From the NCBI RefSeq assembly GCF_000507765.1, contig NZ_KI669405.1, forward strand, positions 1-64,000: a stretch of 64,000 nt of DNA, given 5' to 3'. Shown here in pieces: positions 17,267 to 25,424 of this stretch. The translations under genes were made by a program, and so were the position numbers. Numbering within the stretch: position 1 is the first letter of the stretch; every line of letters begins with the position of its first letter. Source of the stretch: Streptococcus parasanguinis CC87K. Lineage in GTDB: Bacteria; Bacillota; Bacilli; Lactobacillales; Streptococcaceae. The notes beneath the pieces are model-generated. The model saw nothing but the letters and a program-made list of their open reading frames with translations, searched no databases and was not told the DNA's origin.

Positions 17267-18256
17267 TTATTGAACGTTGGCTTTGTTAATTAAGTCAAAC
17301 AAATCTTTCTTAGAGTCATTTGGCACTTTACGGACGTCAAATTCTACTCCAAGATCACGCATTTTTTCAAATGTAGCCACGTCATCTTTATCCATTGACA
17401 ACACATTGTTAACCATGGTTTTACCAGTTGAGTGGGCCATTGAACCAACGTTCAAGGTTTTAATCGGAACACCACCTTCGATGGCGCGAAGAGCATCTTG
17501 AGGTGTTTCAAATAAGATCAAAGCATGGGTATTTCCGAAACGTGGATCTTTTGCAACGTCGATCAATTTTTGAATTGGGACAACGTTTGCTTTCACACCA
17601 TTTGGTGCCGCTTGTTTGATCAATTCCTTACGGAGTTCATCTTTAGCAACAGAATCTGAAGCAACAATGATCCGATCAGCTTTTGAATCGGGTGTCCAAG
17701 CAGTTGCGACTTGTCCATGAAGAAGACGTGTATCTAAGCGGGCAAGGTTAATCTTGAGTTTTCCATCTCCGATAACTGTTCCTTCTGGAATAGCAGCTTG
17801 GGCTACAGGAGCAGCAGCGGCTGTACTAGCTTCTTCAACAGGGTTTAATTCTTCTGGAAGGGCTTTGACACCGTCTTTTGCTTCCTTGATGATGTTTGCA
17901 GCGACTTGATCAACGCCGGCATTTGCATCCATCAAACGTTCTGTATAAGCTTGAATCAACATCGGAAGGTTTAATCCTGTAATGATCGCAAATTTACGAT
18001 CTGGATTTTCTCCCATGACGCGACTTGCTTGGTTAAATGGAGAACCACTCCAAAGGTCAGCCAAAACCAAGACTTCATCTTCTGCATCAAATGCGGCAAC
18101 AGCTGCATTGAATTTAGCATAGAGATCATCCGGGCCTTCACTTGGCATGAACGTAACCACTTGAACTTTCTCTTGATCCCCAAAGATCATCGAGCCGGAT
18201 TGGTGGATTCCAGCTGCAAATTCACCGTGGCTAGCAATAATGATACCAATACTCAT
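17267..18256 (-). CDS. manL: PTS mannose-family transporter subunit IIAB
   Basis: Cytoplasmic phosphoryl-transfer subunit. It has 329 residues from the chosen start. The IIA domain has H10 in IIASHGEF as phosphate acceptor. An Ala/Pro-rich linker lies near residues 150-165 ([19 protein letters not shown] region). The IIB domain has its acceptor His in [13 protein letters not shown]. Two in-frame ATGs exist: 18265 sits directly against GGAGG, while 18256 has a proper 8-base spacing, so I choose 18256. In streptococci ManL is also involved in global sugar regulation beyond transport (family knowledge). Confidence 0.95.
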   Translation of the reverse strand: MSIGIIIASHGEFAAGIHQSGSMIFGDQEKVQVVTFMPSEGPDDLYAKFNAAVAAFDAEDEVLVLADLWSGSPFNQASRVMGENPDRKFAIITGLNLPMLIQAYTERLMDANAGVDQVAANIIKEAKDGVKALPEELNPVEEASTAAAAPVAQAAIPEGTVIGDGKLKINLARLDTRLLHGQVATAWTPDSKADRIIVASDSVAKDELRKELIKQAAPNGVKANVVPIQKLIDVAKDPRFGNTHALILFETPQDALRAIEGGVPIKTLNVGSMAHSTGKTMVNNVLSMDKDDVATFEKMRDLGVEFDVRKVPNDSKKDLFDLINKANVQ

Positions 18257-18319
18257 TATTGACATTCCTCCTTATAAAATTTGTTTGACTTTCAGTTTAA
18301 GAAAACTTTAAGCTACTTT

Positions 18320-18348
18320 ATTATAAATCGTTTCCACACTTAAGTCAA
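18320..18348 (-). promoter_or_regulatory. manLMN promoter with cre-like spacer
   Basis: Reverse strand: -35 TTGACT (complement of 18343-18348), 17-nt spacer, -10 TATAAT (complement of 18320-18325), close to the sigma-A ideal. The spacer reads TGTGGAAACGATT, which contains a degenerate catabolite-responsive element core (TGGAAACG). CcpA binding is possible but the match is partial. Confidence 0.8.
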
Positions 18349-18585
18349 TTTTTCTATCAAAATCTCGATGTAAAAACATTAATTTATTATATTAAATTAT
18401 CGTTAGATAGAAAAAGAATGCTCTTGAATGAATTTTGTTTATTACTTGTTGATGCTTAAAAAATCAATAATAATATGTTTTATAGGATTTTGTTCTCAAT
18501 AAAAATATTCCAACAATCGATCTATATCCCCAAAAATAAAAAATAAATCTATAATAAATTGTAAAATAGAGTGATTGAGAGCACT
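18349..18585. other. AT-rich gap between man promoter and adh terminator
   Basis: About 237 bases of very AT-rich sequence with no open frame, no clear hairpin and no recognisable operator. Upstream activating elements for the man promoter could be here, but I see none I can name. Confidence 0.5.
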
Positions 18586-18615
18586 CAAAAAAGACTAGCC
18601 CAGTTGAGCTAGTCT
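18586..18615 (-). terminator. terminator of the alcohol dehydrogenase gene
   Basis: AGACTAGC (18592-18599) and GCTAGTCT (18608-18615) form the stem; on the reverse strand a T run (complement of 18586-18591) follows. Between it and the stop codon are short GTTA tandem copies. Confidence 0.85.
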
Positions 18616-18634
18616 GGTAGGTTCAGTTAGTTAG

Positions 18635-19657
18635 TTAGTTGGTAAAGTCAAGTACCATACGTCCTTGAATGGTTCCAGCTTCCATTTCGTCAAAGACTTT
18701 GACTGCATCTTCTACTGGACGTTTTTGAACGACAGGGACTACCAAGCCTTCTGCACCAAATTGGAAGGCTTCTTCCAAGTCTTTACGAGTTCCTACAAGA
18801 GAACCAATGACTTGGATACCATCTAATACCGTTTTCACAATGCTGAGGTCCATCATTTCAGAAGGAAGACCAACTGCGATCACGCGGCCACCTGCACGAA
18901 CAGAATCTACTGCTTGGTTGAAAGCTACTTTAGAAACAGCTGTTACGACAGCAGAGTGAGCTCCACCATTTGTTTTTTCTTTGATCAATCCTGGGACATC
19001 TTCAACTTCGCGACCGTTGATGACAAAGTCTGCACCAACTTCTTTTGCCAATTCTAGTTTATCATTGTTGATATCGACAGCGATGACATGTGCGTTGAAG
19101 ACTTTCTTAGCATATTGAACAGCCAAGTTTCCTAGTCCACCAGCTCCATAGATAACGATCCATTGTCCTGGTTCAGCTTTGGCTTCTTTGATGGCTTTGT
19201 AAGTTGTAACACCTGCACACGTAATAGAAGAAGCTTGGGCTGGATCTAATCCTTCAGGTACTTTCACTGCGTAATCTGCAGTAACGATACATTGTTCAGC
19301 CATTCCTCCATCAACAGAGTAACCAGCATTTTTTACAGTACGGCAAAGAGTTTCGCGACCAGTTGTACAGTATTCACAAGTTCCACATCCTTCGAAGAAC
19401 CATGCGACACTGACACGATCCCCAACTTTTAGGCTCTTGACATCTGGAGCAACTTCTTTAACAATACCGATTCCTTCGTGTCCAAGAACACGGCCTGGAA
19501 CTTTACCGAAGTCCCCGTGAGCAACGTGCAAGTCAGTGTGGCAGACACCACAGTATTCGATTTGAACAAGTGCTTCCCCTGTTTCAAGTGGACGCATGTC
19601 TTTGTTTGCAACGATTTCAACACCAGTACCTTCTGGATTTACAACAACAGCTTTCAT
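18635..19657 (-). CDS. adhP: zinc-dependent alcohol dehydrogenase AdhP
   Basis: Medium-chain NAD-dependent alcohol dehydrogenase, interconverting ethanol and acetaldehyde in fermentation; cytosolic. It has 340 residues. The catalytic zinc site is in CGVCHTDLH with GHEGIGIV following. The structural zinc lobe is [15 protein letters not shown]. The Rossmann motif is [16 protein letters not shown]. The gene stands alone with its own terminator and a good cre site upstream, adjacent to manL as in S. pneumoniae. RBS AAGGAGG precedes the ATG. Substrate range cannot be read from sequence. Confidence 0.95.
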   Translation of the reverse strand: MKAVVVNPEGTGVEIVANKDMRPLETGEALVQIEYCGVCHTDLHVAHGDFGKVPGRVLGHEGIGIVKEVAPDVKSLKVGDRVSVAWFFEGCGTCEYCTTGRETLCRTVKNAGYSVDGGMAEQCIVTADYAVKVPEGLDPAQASSITCAGVTTYKAIKEAKAEPGQWIVIYGAGGLGNLAVQYAKKVFNAHVIAVDINNDKLELAKEVGADFVINGREVEDVPGLIKEKTNGGAHSAVVTAVSKVAFNQAVDSVRAGGRVIAVGLPSEMMDLSIVKTVLDGIQVIGSLVGTRKDLEEAFQFGAEGLVVPVVQKRPVEDAVKVFDEMEAGTIQGRMVLDFTN

Positions 19658-19697
19658 TTTGTTCCTCCTTAAGTGAACGAGAAGCGATTTAGTTTTT

Positions 19698-19711
19698 TGA
19701 AAGCGCTTCTT
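19698..19711. promoter_or_regulatory. cre site (CcpA) upstream of adhP
   Basis: TGAAAGCGCTTCTT, close to the palindromic catabolite-responsive element consensus TGAAAGCGCTTTCA with the central AAAGCGCTT intact. It lies about 40 bases upstream of the adhP start codon, a position fitting repression by CcpA. Confidence 0.75.
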
Positions 19712-19845
19712 TAATAACTATGTTAATAATATCACAAACGAGATGGCAAGGCAATGAAAAAAATGTAAAAATAGGAGGGTATTGATTAACCGATTAAGTA
19801 TTTAGGATAGAAAAAGACATAAGGGATAGCTCATGTCTGTTCCTA

Positions 19846-20658
19846 TTATAAGAATAATTGAATGAGTTGGCGCGCGACACCGTCCTCATTATTGGTAAAA
19901 TCTGTGACGGAATCCGCGTAAGGAAGTAGGACAGAGCTCGCGTTTTTCATGGCGTATCCATGACCAGCAAGAGCTAGCATGTCGGTATCGTTGTGCTCGT
20001 CTCCAAAGGCAATCAAATCCTTCTGATCCATATTGAGTTTATCTAGAAGGTAGGTCAGAGCAGATGCTTTGGTCACATTTTTTGGATTGCATTCCAGAAT
20101 ATTTAAGGGACCACCCCAAGTATTGATAGACAGATTGTAGTCATAATGCCGATTCATTTCATCTGCCAGAGCATATTTGTCTTCCGCTTTCGTTTGAAAG
20201 AGGATACAGTTTGGGTCGCTCGTTACCCGCTCTGGATTGAATTGATTTTCTGGTTGGAAAGCCTCAATACCGAATAATTTAGGGTCCGCAACGTGCTCAT
20301 TTGGATCGGTAATAAAGAATTTATTGCGGTATTCACCTGCTATAAAGTCCGCTTGGATGGTGTCTCGGTTAGCGACCATATCTAGCAGGTATTTTTTATC
20401 TAAAGTCAAACATTGTTCATCCACCCATTTTTTCTCTGGGAGATGCGTAAGGGAGCCGTTAAAATTGATCATCGGAGTATTGAGCTCTAGTTGTTTGTAG
20501 TAGGTATGTGCCATACGGTAGGGGCGGCCTGTTGTAATAATGACTTTATGGCCAAGAGCACTAATTTTTTTAATCGTATCAATGGTAAAGTCGCTCAATT
20601 TGCTATCGGAATTCAAGAGAGTGCCGTCTAGATCTAGAGCGATCATCTTTTTATGCAT
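19846..20658 (-). CDS. Cof-type HAD-IIB family phosphatase
   Basis: Sugar-phosphate or flavin/PLP phosphatase of the HAD superfamily, 270 residues. Motif I with nucleophile Asp is ALDLDGTLLNSD at about residues 7-18. The C2-type cap domain lies in the middle, and motif IV is AFGDEHNDTDML. Family members usually have broad substrate range, so no substrate is assigned. It is a single gene with extended -10 TGATATAAT on the reverse strand (complement of 20689-20694) and Shine-Dalgarno AAAGGAAC. It is divergent from the NCS2 permease gene. Confidence 0.92.
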   Translation of the reverse strand: MHKKMIALDLDGTLLNSDSKLSDFTIDTIKKISALGHKVIITTGRPYRMAHTYYKQLELNTPMINFNGSLTHLPEKKWVDEQCLTLDKKYLLDMVANRDTIQADFIAGEYRNKFFITDPNEHVADPKLFGIEAFQPENQFNPERVTSDPNCILFQTKAEDKYALADEMNRHYDYNLSINTWGGPLNILECNPKNVTKASALTYLLDKLNMDQKDLIAFGDEHNDTDMLALAGHGYAMKNASSVLLPYADSVTDFTNNEDGVARQLIQLFL

Positions 20659-20744
20659 ATTTCGGTTCCTTTCGAGAAGAATGAGACCATTATATCAGAA
20701 AAATCGGAAAAGCGCTCAAAAATCGAGAAGAGAAGCGGGATTTC

Positions 20745-20773
20745 TTGAAAGACGAAAGATCTTTTGGTAGAAT
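20745..20773 (+). promoter_or_regulatory. promoter of NCS2 permease gene
   Basis: -35 TTGAAA (20745-20750), 17-nt spacer, extended -10 TGGTAGAAT with TAGAAT at 20768-20773. No purine riboswitch is visible in the roughly 55-base leader. Confidence 0.7.
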
Positions 20774-20833
20774 AGATATAACGTTCGCAAATTGATTGGG
20801 AGCGAGAATGATGAAAAAGGAGTTTATTCTGAA

Positions 20834-22255
20834 ATGGATAAGTTTTTTAAACTTTCAGAACATGGAACCACTGTTCGAACAGAGGTTCTTGCTGGTTTGA
20901 CAACCTTTTTTGCGATGAGTTATATCCTCTTCGTAAACCCTCAAATGTTGTCACAAACAGGTATGCCAGCTCAAGGGGTCTTCCTTGCAACGATTATTGG
21001 ATCTGTTGTGGGGACCTTGATGATGGCTTTTTATGCCAATTTACCTTATGCACAAGCACCTGGGATGGGCTTGAATGCCTTCTTTACCTTTACTGTTGTA
21101 TTTGGTATGGGCTACACATGGCAGGAAGCTTTGGGAATGGTCTTCATTTGTGGTGTGATTTCATTGATTATCACATTGACAAAGGTTCGGAAGATGATCA
21201 TCGAATCGATTCCGACCGCTCTTCGATCTGCTATTTCAGCGGGGATCGGGATTTTCTTGGCCTATGTTGGGATTAAGAATGCAGGATTTTTGAAATTCAC
21301 GATTGACCCTCATACCTATACAGTGGTCGGAGAAGGAGCAGATAAGGGGAATGCAACGATCTCAGCCAATGCATCTGCTGTTCCTGGATTGGTTGATTTT
21401 AACAATCCGGCTGTCCTCTTGGCTCTTGTTGGTCTTGCGATTACTATTTTCTTTGTTGTCAAAGGGATTAAGGGAGGGATTATCCTTTCTATCTTAGCAA
21501 CGACTGTGCTTGGAATTATCATCCATGTTGTTGATATCACTAAAATTGACTTTGCAAGTAATCATCTAGGAGCTGCCTTTAATGATTTAGGCACGATCTT
21601 TGGTCAAGCTTTGGGATCAAAAGGATTGGGTTCTTTGATTTCCAATACGTCTCGTTTGCCTGAGACCTTAATGGCCATCTTAGCCTTCTCCTTGACCGAT
21701 ATTTTTGATACAATTGGAACTTTAATCGGTACGGGTGAAAAAGTTGGGATTGTTGCGACAAATGGGGAAAACCATCAATCAGCGAAATTAGATAAGGCCC
21801 TCTATTCAGACCTTGTAGCGACTTCAGTCGGTGCTATTGCAGGAACTTCAAACGTAACGACTTATGTTGAATCTGCAGCTGGTATTGGAGCTGGTGGACG
21901 CACTGGTCTGACAGCCTTGGTTGTAGCGATCTGTTTTGCTATTTCAAGTCTCTTTAGTCCTTTGTTGGCGATTGTACCGACCGCTGCTACAGCTCCAATT
22001 TTGATTGTTGTTGGGATCATGATGTTGAGTGGCTTGAAAAATATCCATTGGGAAGATATGTCAGAAGCAGTTCCTGCTTTCTTCACCTCTATCTTTATGG
22101 GCTTCAGCTACTCGATTACACAAGGGATCGCTGCTGGATTTATCACCTATAGCTTGGTGAAAGTGGTTAAAGGACAAGCCAAAGAAGTGCACAGTATGAT
22201 TTGGATTTTAGATGTTCTCTTTATTTTAAACTACGTTAGCATGGCCTTGAATTAA
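20834..22255 (+). CDS. NCS2 family nucleobase permease (AzgA/PbuG-like)
   Basis: Proton-linked uptake of a purine base (hypoxanthine/guanine/adenine type is most likely) across the membrane. It has 473 residues from ATG 20834, which has AAGGAG upstream and the family N-terminus FFKLSEHGTTVRTEVLAGLT. The first substrate-site helix contains TFFAMSYILFVNP, and a later one has DIFDTIGTLIGTGEK, the AzgA-like signature rather than the UraA type. About 12-14 hydrophobic segments are evident. A longer frame from 20792 has no ribosome-binding site. It is followed by a strong terminator. The exact base transported is not predictable here. Confidence 0.92.
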   Translation: MDKFFKLSEHGTTVRTEVLAGLTTFFAMSYILFVNPQMLSQTGMPAQGVFLATIIGSVVGTLMMAFYANLPYAQAPGMGLNAFFTFTVVFGMGYTWQEALGMVFICGVISLIITLTKVRKMIIESIPTALRSAISAGIGIFLAYVGIKNAGFLKFTIDPHTYTVVGEGADKGNATISANASAVPGLVDFNNPAVLLALVGLAITIFFVVKGIKGGIILSILATTVLGIIIHVVDITKIDFASNHLGAAFNDLGTIFGQALGSKGLGSLISNTSRLPETLMAILAFSLTDIFDTIGTLIGTGEKVGIVATNGENHQSAKLDKALYSDLVATSVGAIAGTSNVTTYVESAAGIGAGGRTGLTALVVAICFAISSLFSPLLAIVPTAATAPILIVVGIMMLSGLKNIHWEDMSEAVPAFFTSIFMGFSYSITQGIAAGFITYSLVKVVKGQAKEVHSMIWILDVLFILNYVSMALN

Positions 22256-22271
22256 GCATCAGGAAAGTGCC

Positions 22272-22305
22272 AAAAAGGAATGGGAATTGTCTCCCATTCC
22301 TTTTT
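22272..22305 (+). terminator. terminator after NCS2 permease
   Basis: A perfect 14-bp stem: AAAAAGGAATGGGA (22272-22285) and TCCCATTCCTTTTT (22292-22305), 6-base loop. Confidence 0.9.
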
Positions 22306-22418
22306 AGGTGGATCGAGGGAATAAATTTGAGAGTTTCCTGTTTTCTTTGATTCCTTTTTCTCAAAAACAAACCGGAGTCGAACAATTTCTAAAAGAAAGA
22401 GCAGATTTTTAAAAAGTT

Positions 22419-22434
22419 TGGTATAATAGAGAAA
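22419..22434 (+). promoter_or_regulatory. tsaE promoter, predicted leaderless start
   Basis: Extended -10 TGGTATAAT, with TATAAT at 22422-22427 and AGAGAA between it and the ATG at 22434. Transcription should start 6-8 bases after the -10, that is at or next to the A of the ATG, leaving no room for a Shine-Dalgarno. No good -35 is seen, in line with an extended -10 promoter. Confidence 0.7.
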
Positions 22435-22889
22435 TGATTAGTCATAATGAAACGGAGCTGATCGCTCTAGGAAAACAGCTAGGAAAACTCTTAGAAAAGC
22501 AAGACGTGATTATCTTATCAGGTGATCTAGGAGCAGGAAAAACGACCTTTACCAAAGGAATTGCAAAGGGGTTAGGGATTGATCAGATGATTAAAAGCCC
22601 GACCTATACCATTGTTCGTGAATACGAAGGTCGCTTGCCTTTATACCATTTGGATGTTTACCGGATTGGGAATGATCCAGATTCTATTGATTTAGATGAT
22701 TTTCTATTTGGAGATGGGGCGACCATTATTGAATGGGGAGAGCTGATTGAGCCGAGTCTCTCGGATGCTTATCTAAAAATTTTTATCCGAAAATTAGAAG
22801 ATGGGCGAGAGTTAGCTTTTGAAGCTCATGGAGCGCGTGCAGAAGCTTTGCTGGCATCCTTTGAGCAGGTGGAAAAAATCGATGACTAA
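22434..22889 (+). CDS. tsaE: tRNA threonylcarbamoyladenosine biosynthesis ATPase TsaE
   Basis: ATPase partner of TsaB/TsaD in making t6A37 on tRNAs that read ANN codons. It has 151 residues. Walker A is SGDLGAGKTTFTKG at about residues 28-41. It is followed by the switch-like KSPTYTIVREYEG and YHLDVYR, and ends with IIEWGELIEP, all typical TsaE marks. Length fits the family. The upstream -10 box lies only six bases before the ATG (see promoter entry), so the mRNA is probably leaderless. The start of the next gene overlaps its stop by eight bases. Confidence 0.96.
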   Translation: MISHNETELIALGKQLGKLLEKQDVIILSGDLGAGKTTFTKGIAKGLGIDQMIKSPTYTIVREYEGRLPLYHLDVYRIGNDPDSIDLDDFLFGDGATIIEWGELIEPSLSDAYLKIFIRKLEDGRELAFEAHGARAEALLASFEQVEKIDD

Positions 22890-23412
22890 GGAAAAGGAAG
22901 TAACATTAGAAATTCGGCAAGCTGACAGTGCAGACGCGGCTCTTGTCGTTGATTTCTTAAATCAAGTTGGGAAAGAGTCAGATTACATGACGCTAGATGA
23001 AGCTGGGATTGGCATGTCTCCAGCAGACATGGAGCAATTTCTGATGGTGCAAGAGATGGCGGAAAACCGGATTTGCCTCTTGCTATTTCTAGATCAGGAA
23101 CTGGCAGCTTTGTTAAATATCACTGCAGCCCCTCAACGGTCCATTCAGCATATTGGTGATGTCTTTATTGTGGTTCAAAAAGCTTATTGGAATCAAGGAC
23201 TTGGACAGATCTTGTTGGAAGAAGGGATCGAGTGGGCGCACTCGACCGGTGTTCTTCGCAAACTAGTCTTGAATGTCCAAGTACGCAATGAACGGGCGGT
23301 TCACCTGTATAAAAAATTAGGTTTTGAGATCGAAGGTTGTCAAGCTCGTGGAGCTTGTTCAGCTGAAGGAGAATTCTTAGATGTTTACCTTATGGGGAAA
23401 CTGATAGATTAG
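22882..23412 (+). CDS. GNAT family N-acetyltransferase
   Basis: Acetyl-CoA-dependent N-acetyltransferase of unknown substrate, 176 residues. The GNAT core shows IGDVFIVVQKAYWNQGLGQILLEEGIEW (acetyl-CoA pyrophosphate loop around QGLGQIL) and the late strand RNERAVHLYKKLGFEIEG. ATG 22882 overlaps the tsaE stop codon and has AGGTGG upstream, so it is coupled to tsaE; a longer frame beginning at 22819 lies inside tsaE and is not needed. The same tsaE-acetyltransferase-lytR order occurs in S. pneumoniae, which supports an operon. Confidence 0.9.
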   Translation: MTKEKEVTLEIRQADSADAALVVDFLNQVGKESDYMTLDEAGIGMSPADMEQFLMVQEMAENRICLLLFLDQELAALLNITAAPQRSIQHIGDVFIVVQKAYWNQGLGQILLEEGIEWAHSTGVLRKLVLNVQVRNERAVHLYKKLGFEIEGCQARGACSAEGEFLDVYLMGKLID

Positions 23413-23425
23413 AGAGAGAGTCTAC

Positions 23426-24619
23426 ATGGTAAAAAAAATTATTTTGATGTTTTTGAGCTTATTGACGGTAACAGTGATTGGGATCGGGGCCTATGGCCTC
23501 ACTATCCTCAATCAAACGACTGGGACTCTCAGTAAGACTTATAAGGGCTTTGGAAATGAGACCAATGTCATTGCAGAAAACAAGCCGATGACTATCCTTT
23601 TGATGGGGGTTGATACAGGTAGCGGTTCTCGGGAAGATCCTTGGGCCGGAAATAGTGATACCATGATTTTGGTGACTGTTAATCCTCAAACAAAAGAAAC
23701 AACCATGACGAGTTTGGAAAGAGATATCCTAACCAATATTACTTCAGATGGCGAAACGGTCCAAGCAAAATTGAATTCGGCTTATGCTCAAGGCGGTGCC
23801 AAGTTAGCCATTAAGACCATTCAAGATCTTTTGAATATCCATATTGACCGCTATGTCATGATCAATATGAAGGGATTGGTTCAATTAGTGGATAAGGTTG
23901 GTGGTATCACGGTTAACAATCCATTTGACTTCGATATCTCGATCGAGGAAAATGAGCCAGAATATACGGCTAAGATTGCACCAGGACGTCAGGAGATTAA
24001 TGGGGACCAAGCTCTCGTTTATTCACGCATGCGCTACCAAGACCCAGAAGGAGACTACGGACGTCAAAAACGCCAACGTGAAGTGATCAAAAAGATTGTT
24101 GAGAAAGTTTTAAGCCTCAATAGTTTGAGTCACTACAAAGGAATCATTGAGTCTGTTAGTGACAATATGCAAACCAACATAGCGCTTGACAGTAATAGTC
24201 TTCTTCAATTGCTAGGATATAAAGATGCTCTTTCAACGATTCATCAGTACCAGCTGAAAGGAGAAGATGCCACCTTAGCAGATGGCGGAAGTTATCAGAT
24301 TGTCACTTCAAAACATCTCTTGAAAATTCAAAATATCATCCGCAAAGCTTTGGGGATGAAAGAAATTAAAACATTGAAAACCAATGCTTACCTATTAGAT
24401 GGAGATGAAGAGTTGAAGAATACTTCTTCTCAAAATGATACGCCAGCGGCATCATCTGAGGAAGCACCTGTTTACCAAGAGTTTAACCAACTACCAGTTG
24501 TACCATCGACCCAGGATACGGGAGTGGTGACGCCTCAAAGTTCTGTTGCACCAGTGACACCAGTTGCACCTGCAGCTACAGAGTCGAGCAGTGTGACACC
24601 TACGGTACCTTCAGAATAA
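23426..24619 (+). CDS. lytR: LytR-CpsA-Psr family phosphotransferase LytR
   Basis: Membrane-anchored enzyme that attaches teichoic acid or capsular polymers from undecaprenyl phosphate carriers to peptidoglycan. It has 397 residues. One N-terminal transmembrane helix spans residues 4-24; the rest is extracellular. The LCP domain includes ILLMGVDTGSG, DTMILVTVNP, SLERDILTNI and the conserved arginine stretch SRMRYQDPEGDYGRQKRQ. A Ser/Thr/Pro/Val-rich tail runs from about residue 325. I name it lytR because it follows tsaE and the acetyltransferase as in pneumococcus, but here cinA-recA do not follow it. Confidence 0.9.
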   Translation: MVKKIILMFLSLLTVTVIGIGAYGLTILNQTTGTLSKTYKGFGNETNVIAENKPMTILLMGVDTGSGSREDPWAGNSDTMILVTVNPQTKETTMTSLERDILTNITSDGETVQAKLNSAYAQGGAKLAIKTIQDLLNIHIDRYVMINMKGLVQLVDKVGGITVNNPFDFDISIEENEPEYTAKIAPGRQEINGDQALVYSRMRYQDPEGDYGRQKRQREVIKKIVEKVLSLNSLSHYKGIIESVSDNMQTNIALDSNSLLQLLGYKDALSTIHQYQLKGEDATLADGGSYQIVTSKHLLKIQNIIRKALGMKEIKTLKTNAYLLDGDEELKNTSSQNDTPAASSEEAPVYQEFNQLPVVPSTQDTGVVTPQSSVAPVTPVAPAATESSSVTPTVPSE

Positions 24620-24622
24620 GAA

Positions 24623-24652
24623 AAAAACGATTGAGTTTTCTCAATCGTTTTT
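24623..24652. terminator. terminator shared by lytR and convergent gene
   Basis: AAAAACGATTGAG (24623-24635) and CTCAATCGTTTTT (24640-24652) with a TTTT loop. The right arm is also the last codons (Asn, Asp, stop) of the reverse-strand gene ending at 24641. Confidence 0.9.
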
Positions 24653-24931
24653 ACTTGGTTGCCAGATGTCTTGAATTTCTTTTAGAGAGGCTGTTGCTTG
24701 TTGACTAAATAGTTTGGTCTTGTATTGGAAATCCGTTACCAATTCTTGAAGATTGGTCTTTTGGTATTGGATAATATCCAGATTGCGTTGGATTTTTGCT
24801 AGGTTATCTTGAATTCCCTTGATCAATTGGCTGGATTCAGTCACCTCTGTTTTGATTTCTTTGCGGTTTTTTACTAGGTGGTAGCTAATGCTAGCTCCTG
24901 TTGCAAACCAAAAGAGATTTTTGAGTTTCAT
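24641..24931 (-). CDS. small streptococcal protein with N-terminal hydrophobic segment and coiled coil
   Basis: A 96-residue protein I do not recognise by function. A short hydrophobic N-terminus (NLFWFATGASISYHLV, residues 5-20) could anchor it in the membrane. Residues 25-90 are a predicted helix rich in Gln, Lys, Glu and Ile with heptad-like spacing, consistent with a coiled coil. It lies 12 bases downstream of the HIT gene on the same strand, an arrangement also found in other streptococci, so the two are probably co-transcribed. The last codons form part of the terminator stem. Confidence 0.8.
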   Translation of the reverse strand: MKLKNLFWFATGASISYHLVKNRKEIKTEVTESSQLIKGIQDNLAKIQRNLDIIQYQKTNLQELVTDFQYKTKLFSQQATASLKEIQDIWQPSKND

Positions 24932-24943
24932 ATGGCCTCCTTT

Positions 24944-25357
24944 TTAACTGTTTTTGATGGTTTCTGCGAGAACTGCTAGTTGTTCAAAATTAGGCTCGTG
25001 TTCAGTAAATGAAATGGCAAGCTCATCTTGATCAGAATAGCGAGGGATAATGTGGACATGTGTGTGAAAAACGGTTTGTCCAGAAACTTCTTCCATGTTG
25101 CTGATGATATTCATTCCCTTAGCTTGGGTAGCAGCTTCTACTTTTTTAGCAACTTTAGAAACACGTGCAAATAGTTGAGCTGTGGCGGTTTCGTCCATCT
25201 CTAAGAGGTTGCGAGCGTGTTTTTTTGGAACCACTAACGTATGACCTGGTGTAACCTGAGAGATGTCCAAAAATGCGAGGACTTCCTCGTCCTCATAGAC
25301 TTTGGAGGAAGGAATGTCGCCAGCTATAATCTTACAAAAAATACAATCGTCAACCAT
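24944..25357 (-). CDS. hit: HIT family nucleotide hydrolase
   Basis: Histidine-triad purine nucleoside phosphoramidase/diadenosine polyphosphate hydrolase type, 137 residues. The triad HTHVHIIPRY is at about residues 97-106 and the N-terminal CIFCKIIAGDIPSSK is typical. The substrate in the cell is unknown. It is divergent from ecsA with the two promoters overlapping, and the HIT-EcsAB neighbourhood is conserved across Firmicutes. Confidence 0.93.
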   Translation of the reverse strand: MVDDCIFCKIIAGDIPSSKVYEDEEVLAFLDISQVTPGHTLVVPKKHARNLLEMDETATAQLFARVSKVAKKVEAATQAKGMNIISNMEEVSGQTVFHTHVHIIPRYSDQDELAISFTEHEPNFEQLAVLAETIKNS

Positions 25358-25383
25358 AAATACACCTCATTTAGACTAAATTT

Positions 25384-25406
25384 TGTTATAATATAAGAAC
25401 ATTATA
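25384..25406. promoter_or_regulatory. overlapping divergent promoters of hit and ecsA
   Basis: Forward: extended -10 TGTTATAAT with TATAAT at 25387-25392, driving ecsA. Reverse: extended -10 TGGTATAAT with TATAAT on the complement of 25401-25406, driving hit. Each polymerase would occupy the other's promoter, so they should exclude each other. Confidence 0.7.
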
Positions 25407-25424
25407 CCAGAAATCGGAGAAAAT

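Noticed and set aside
18616..18640. GTTA tandem copies near the adhP stop codon
   Set aside because: Only three to four copies; likely chance or simple slippage with no function that I can support.
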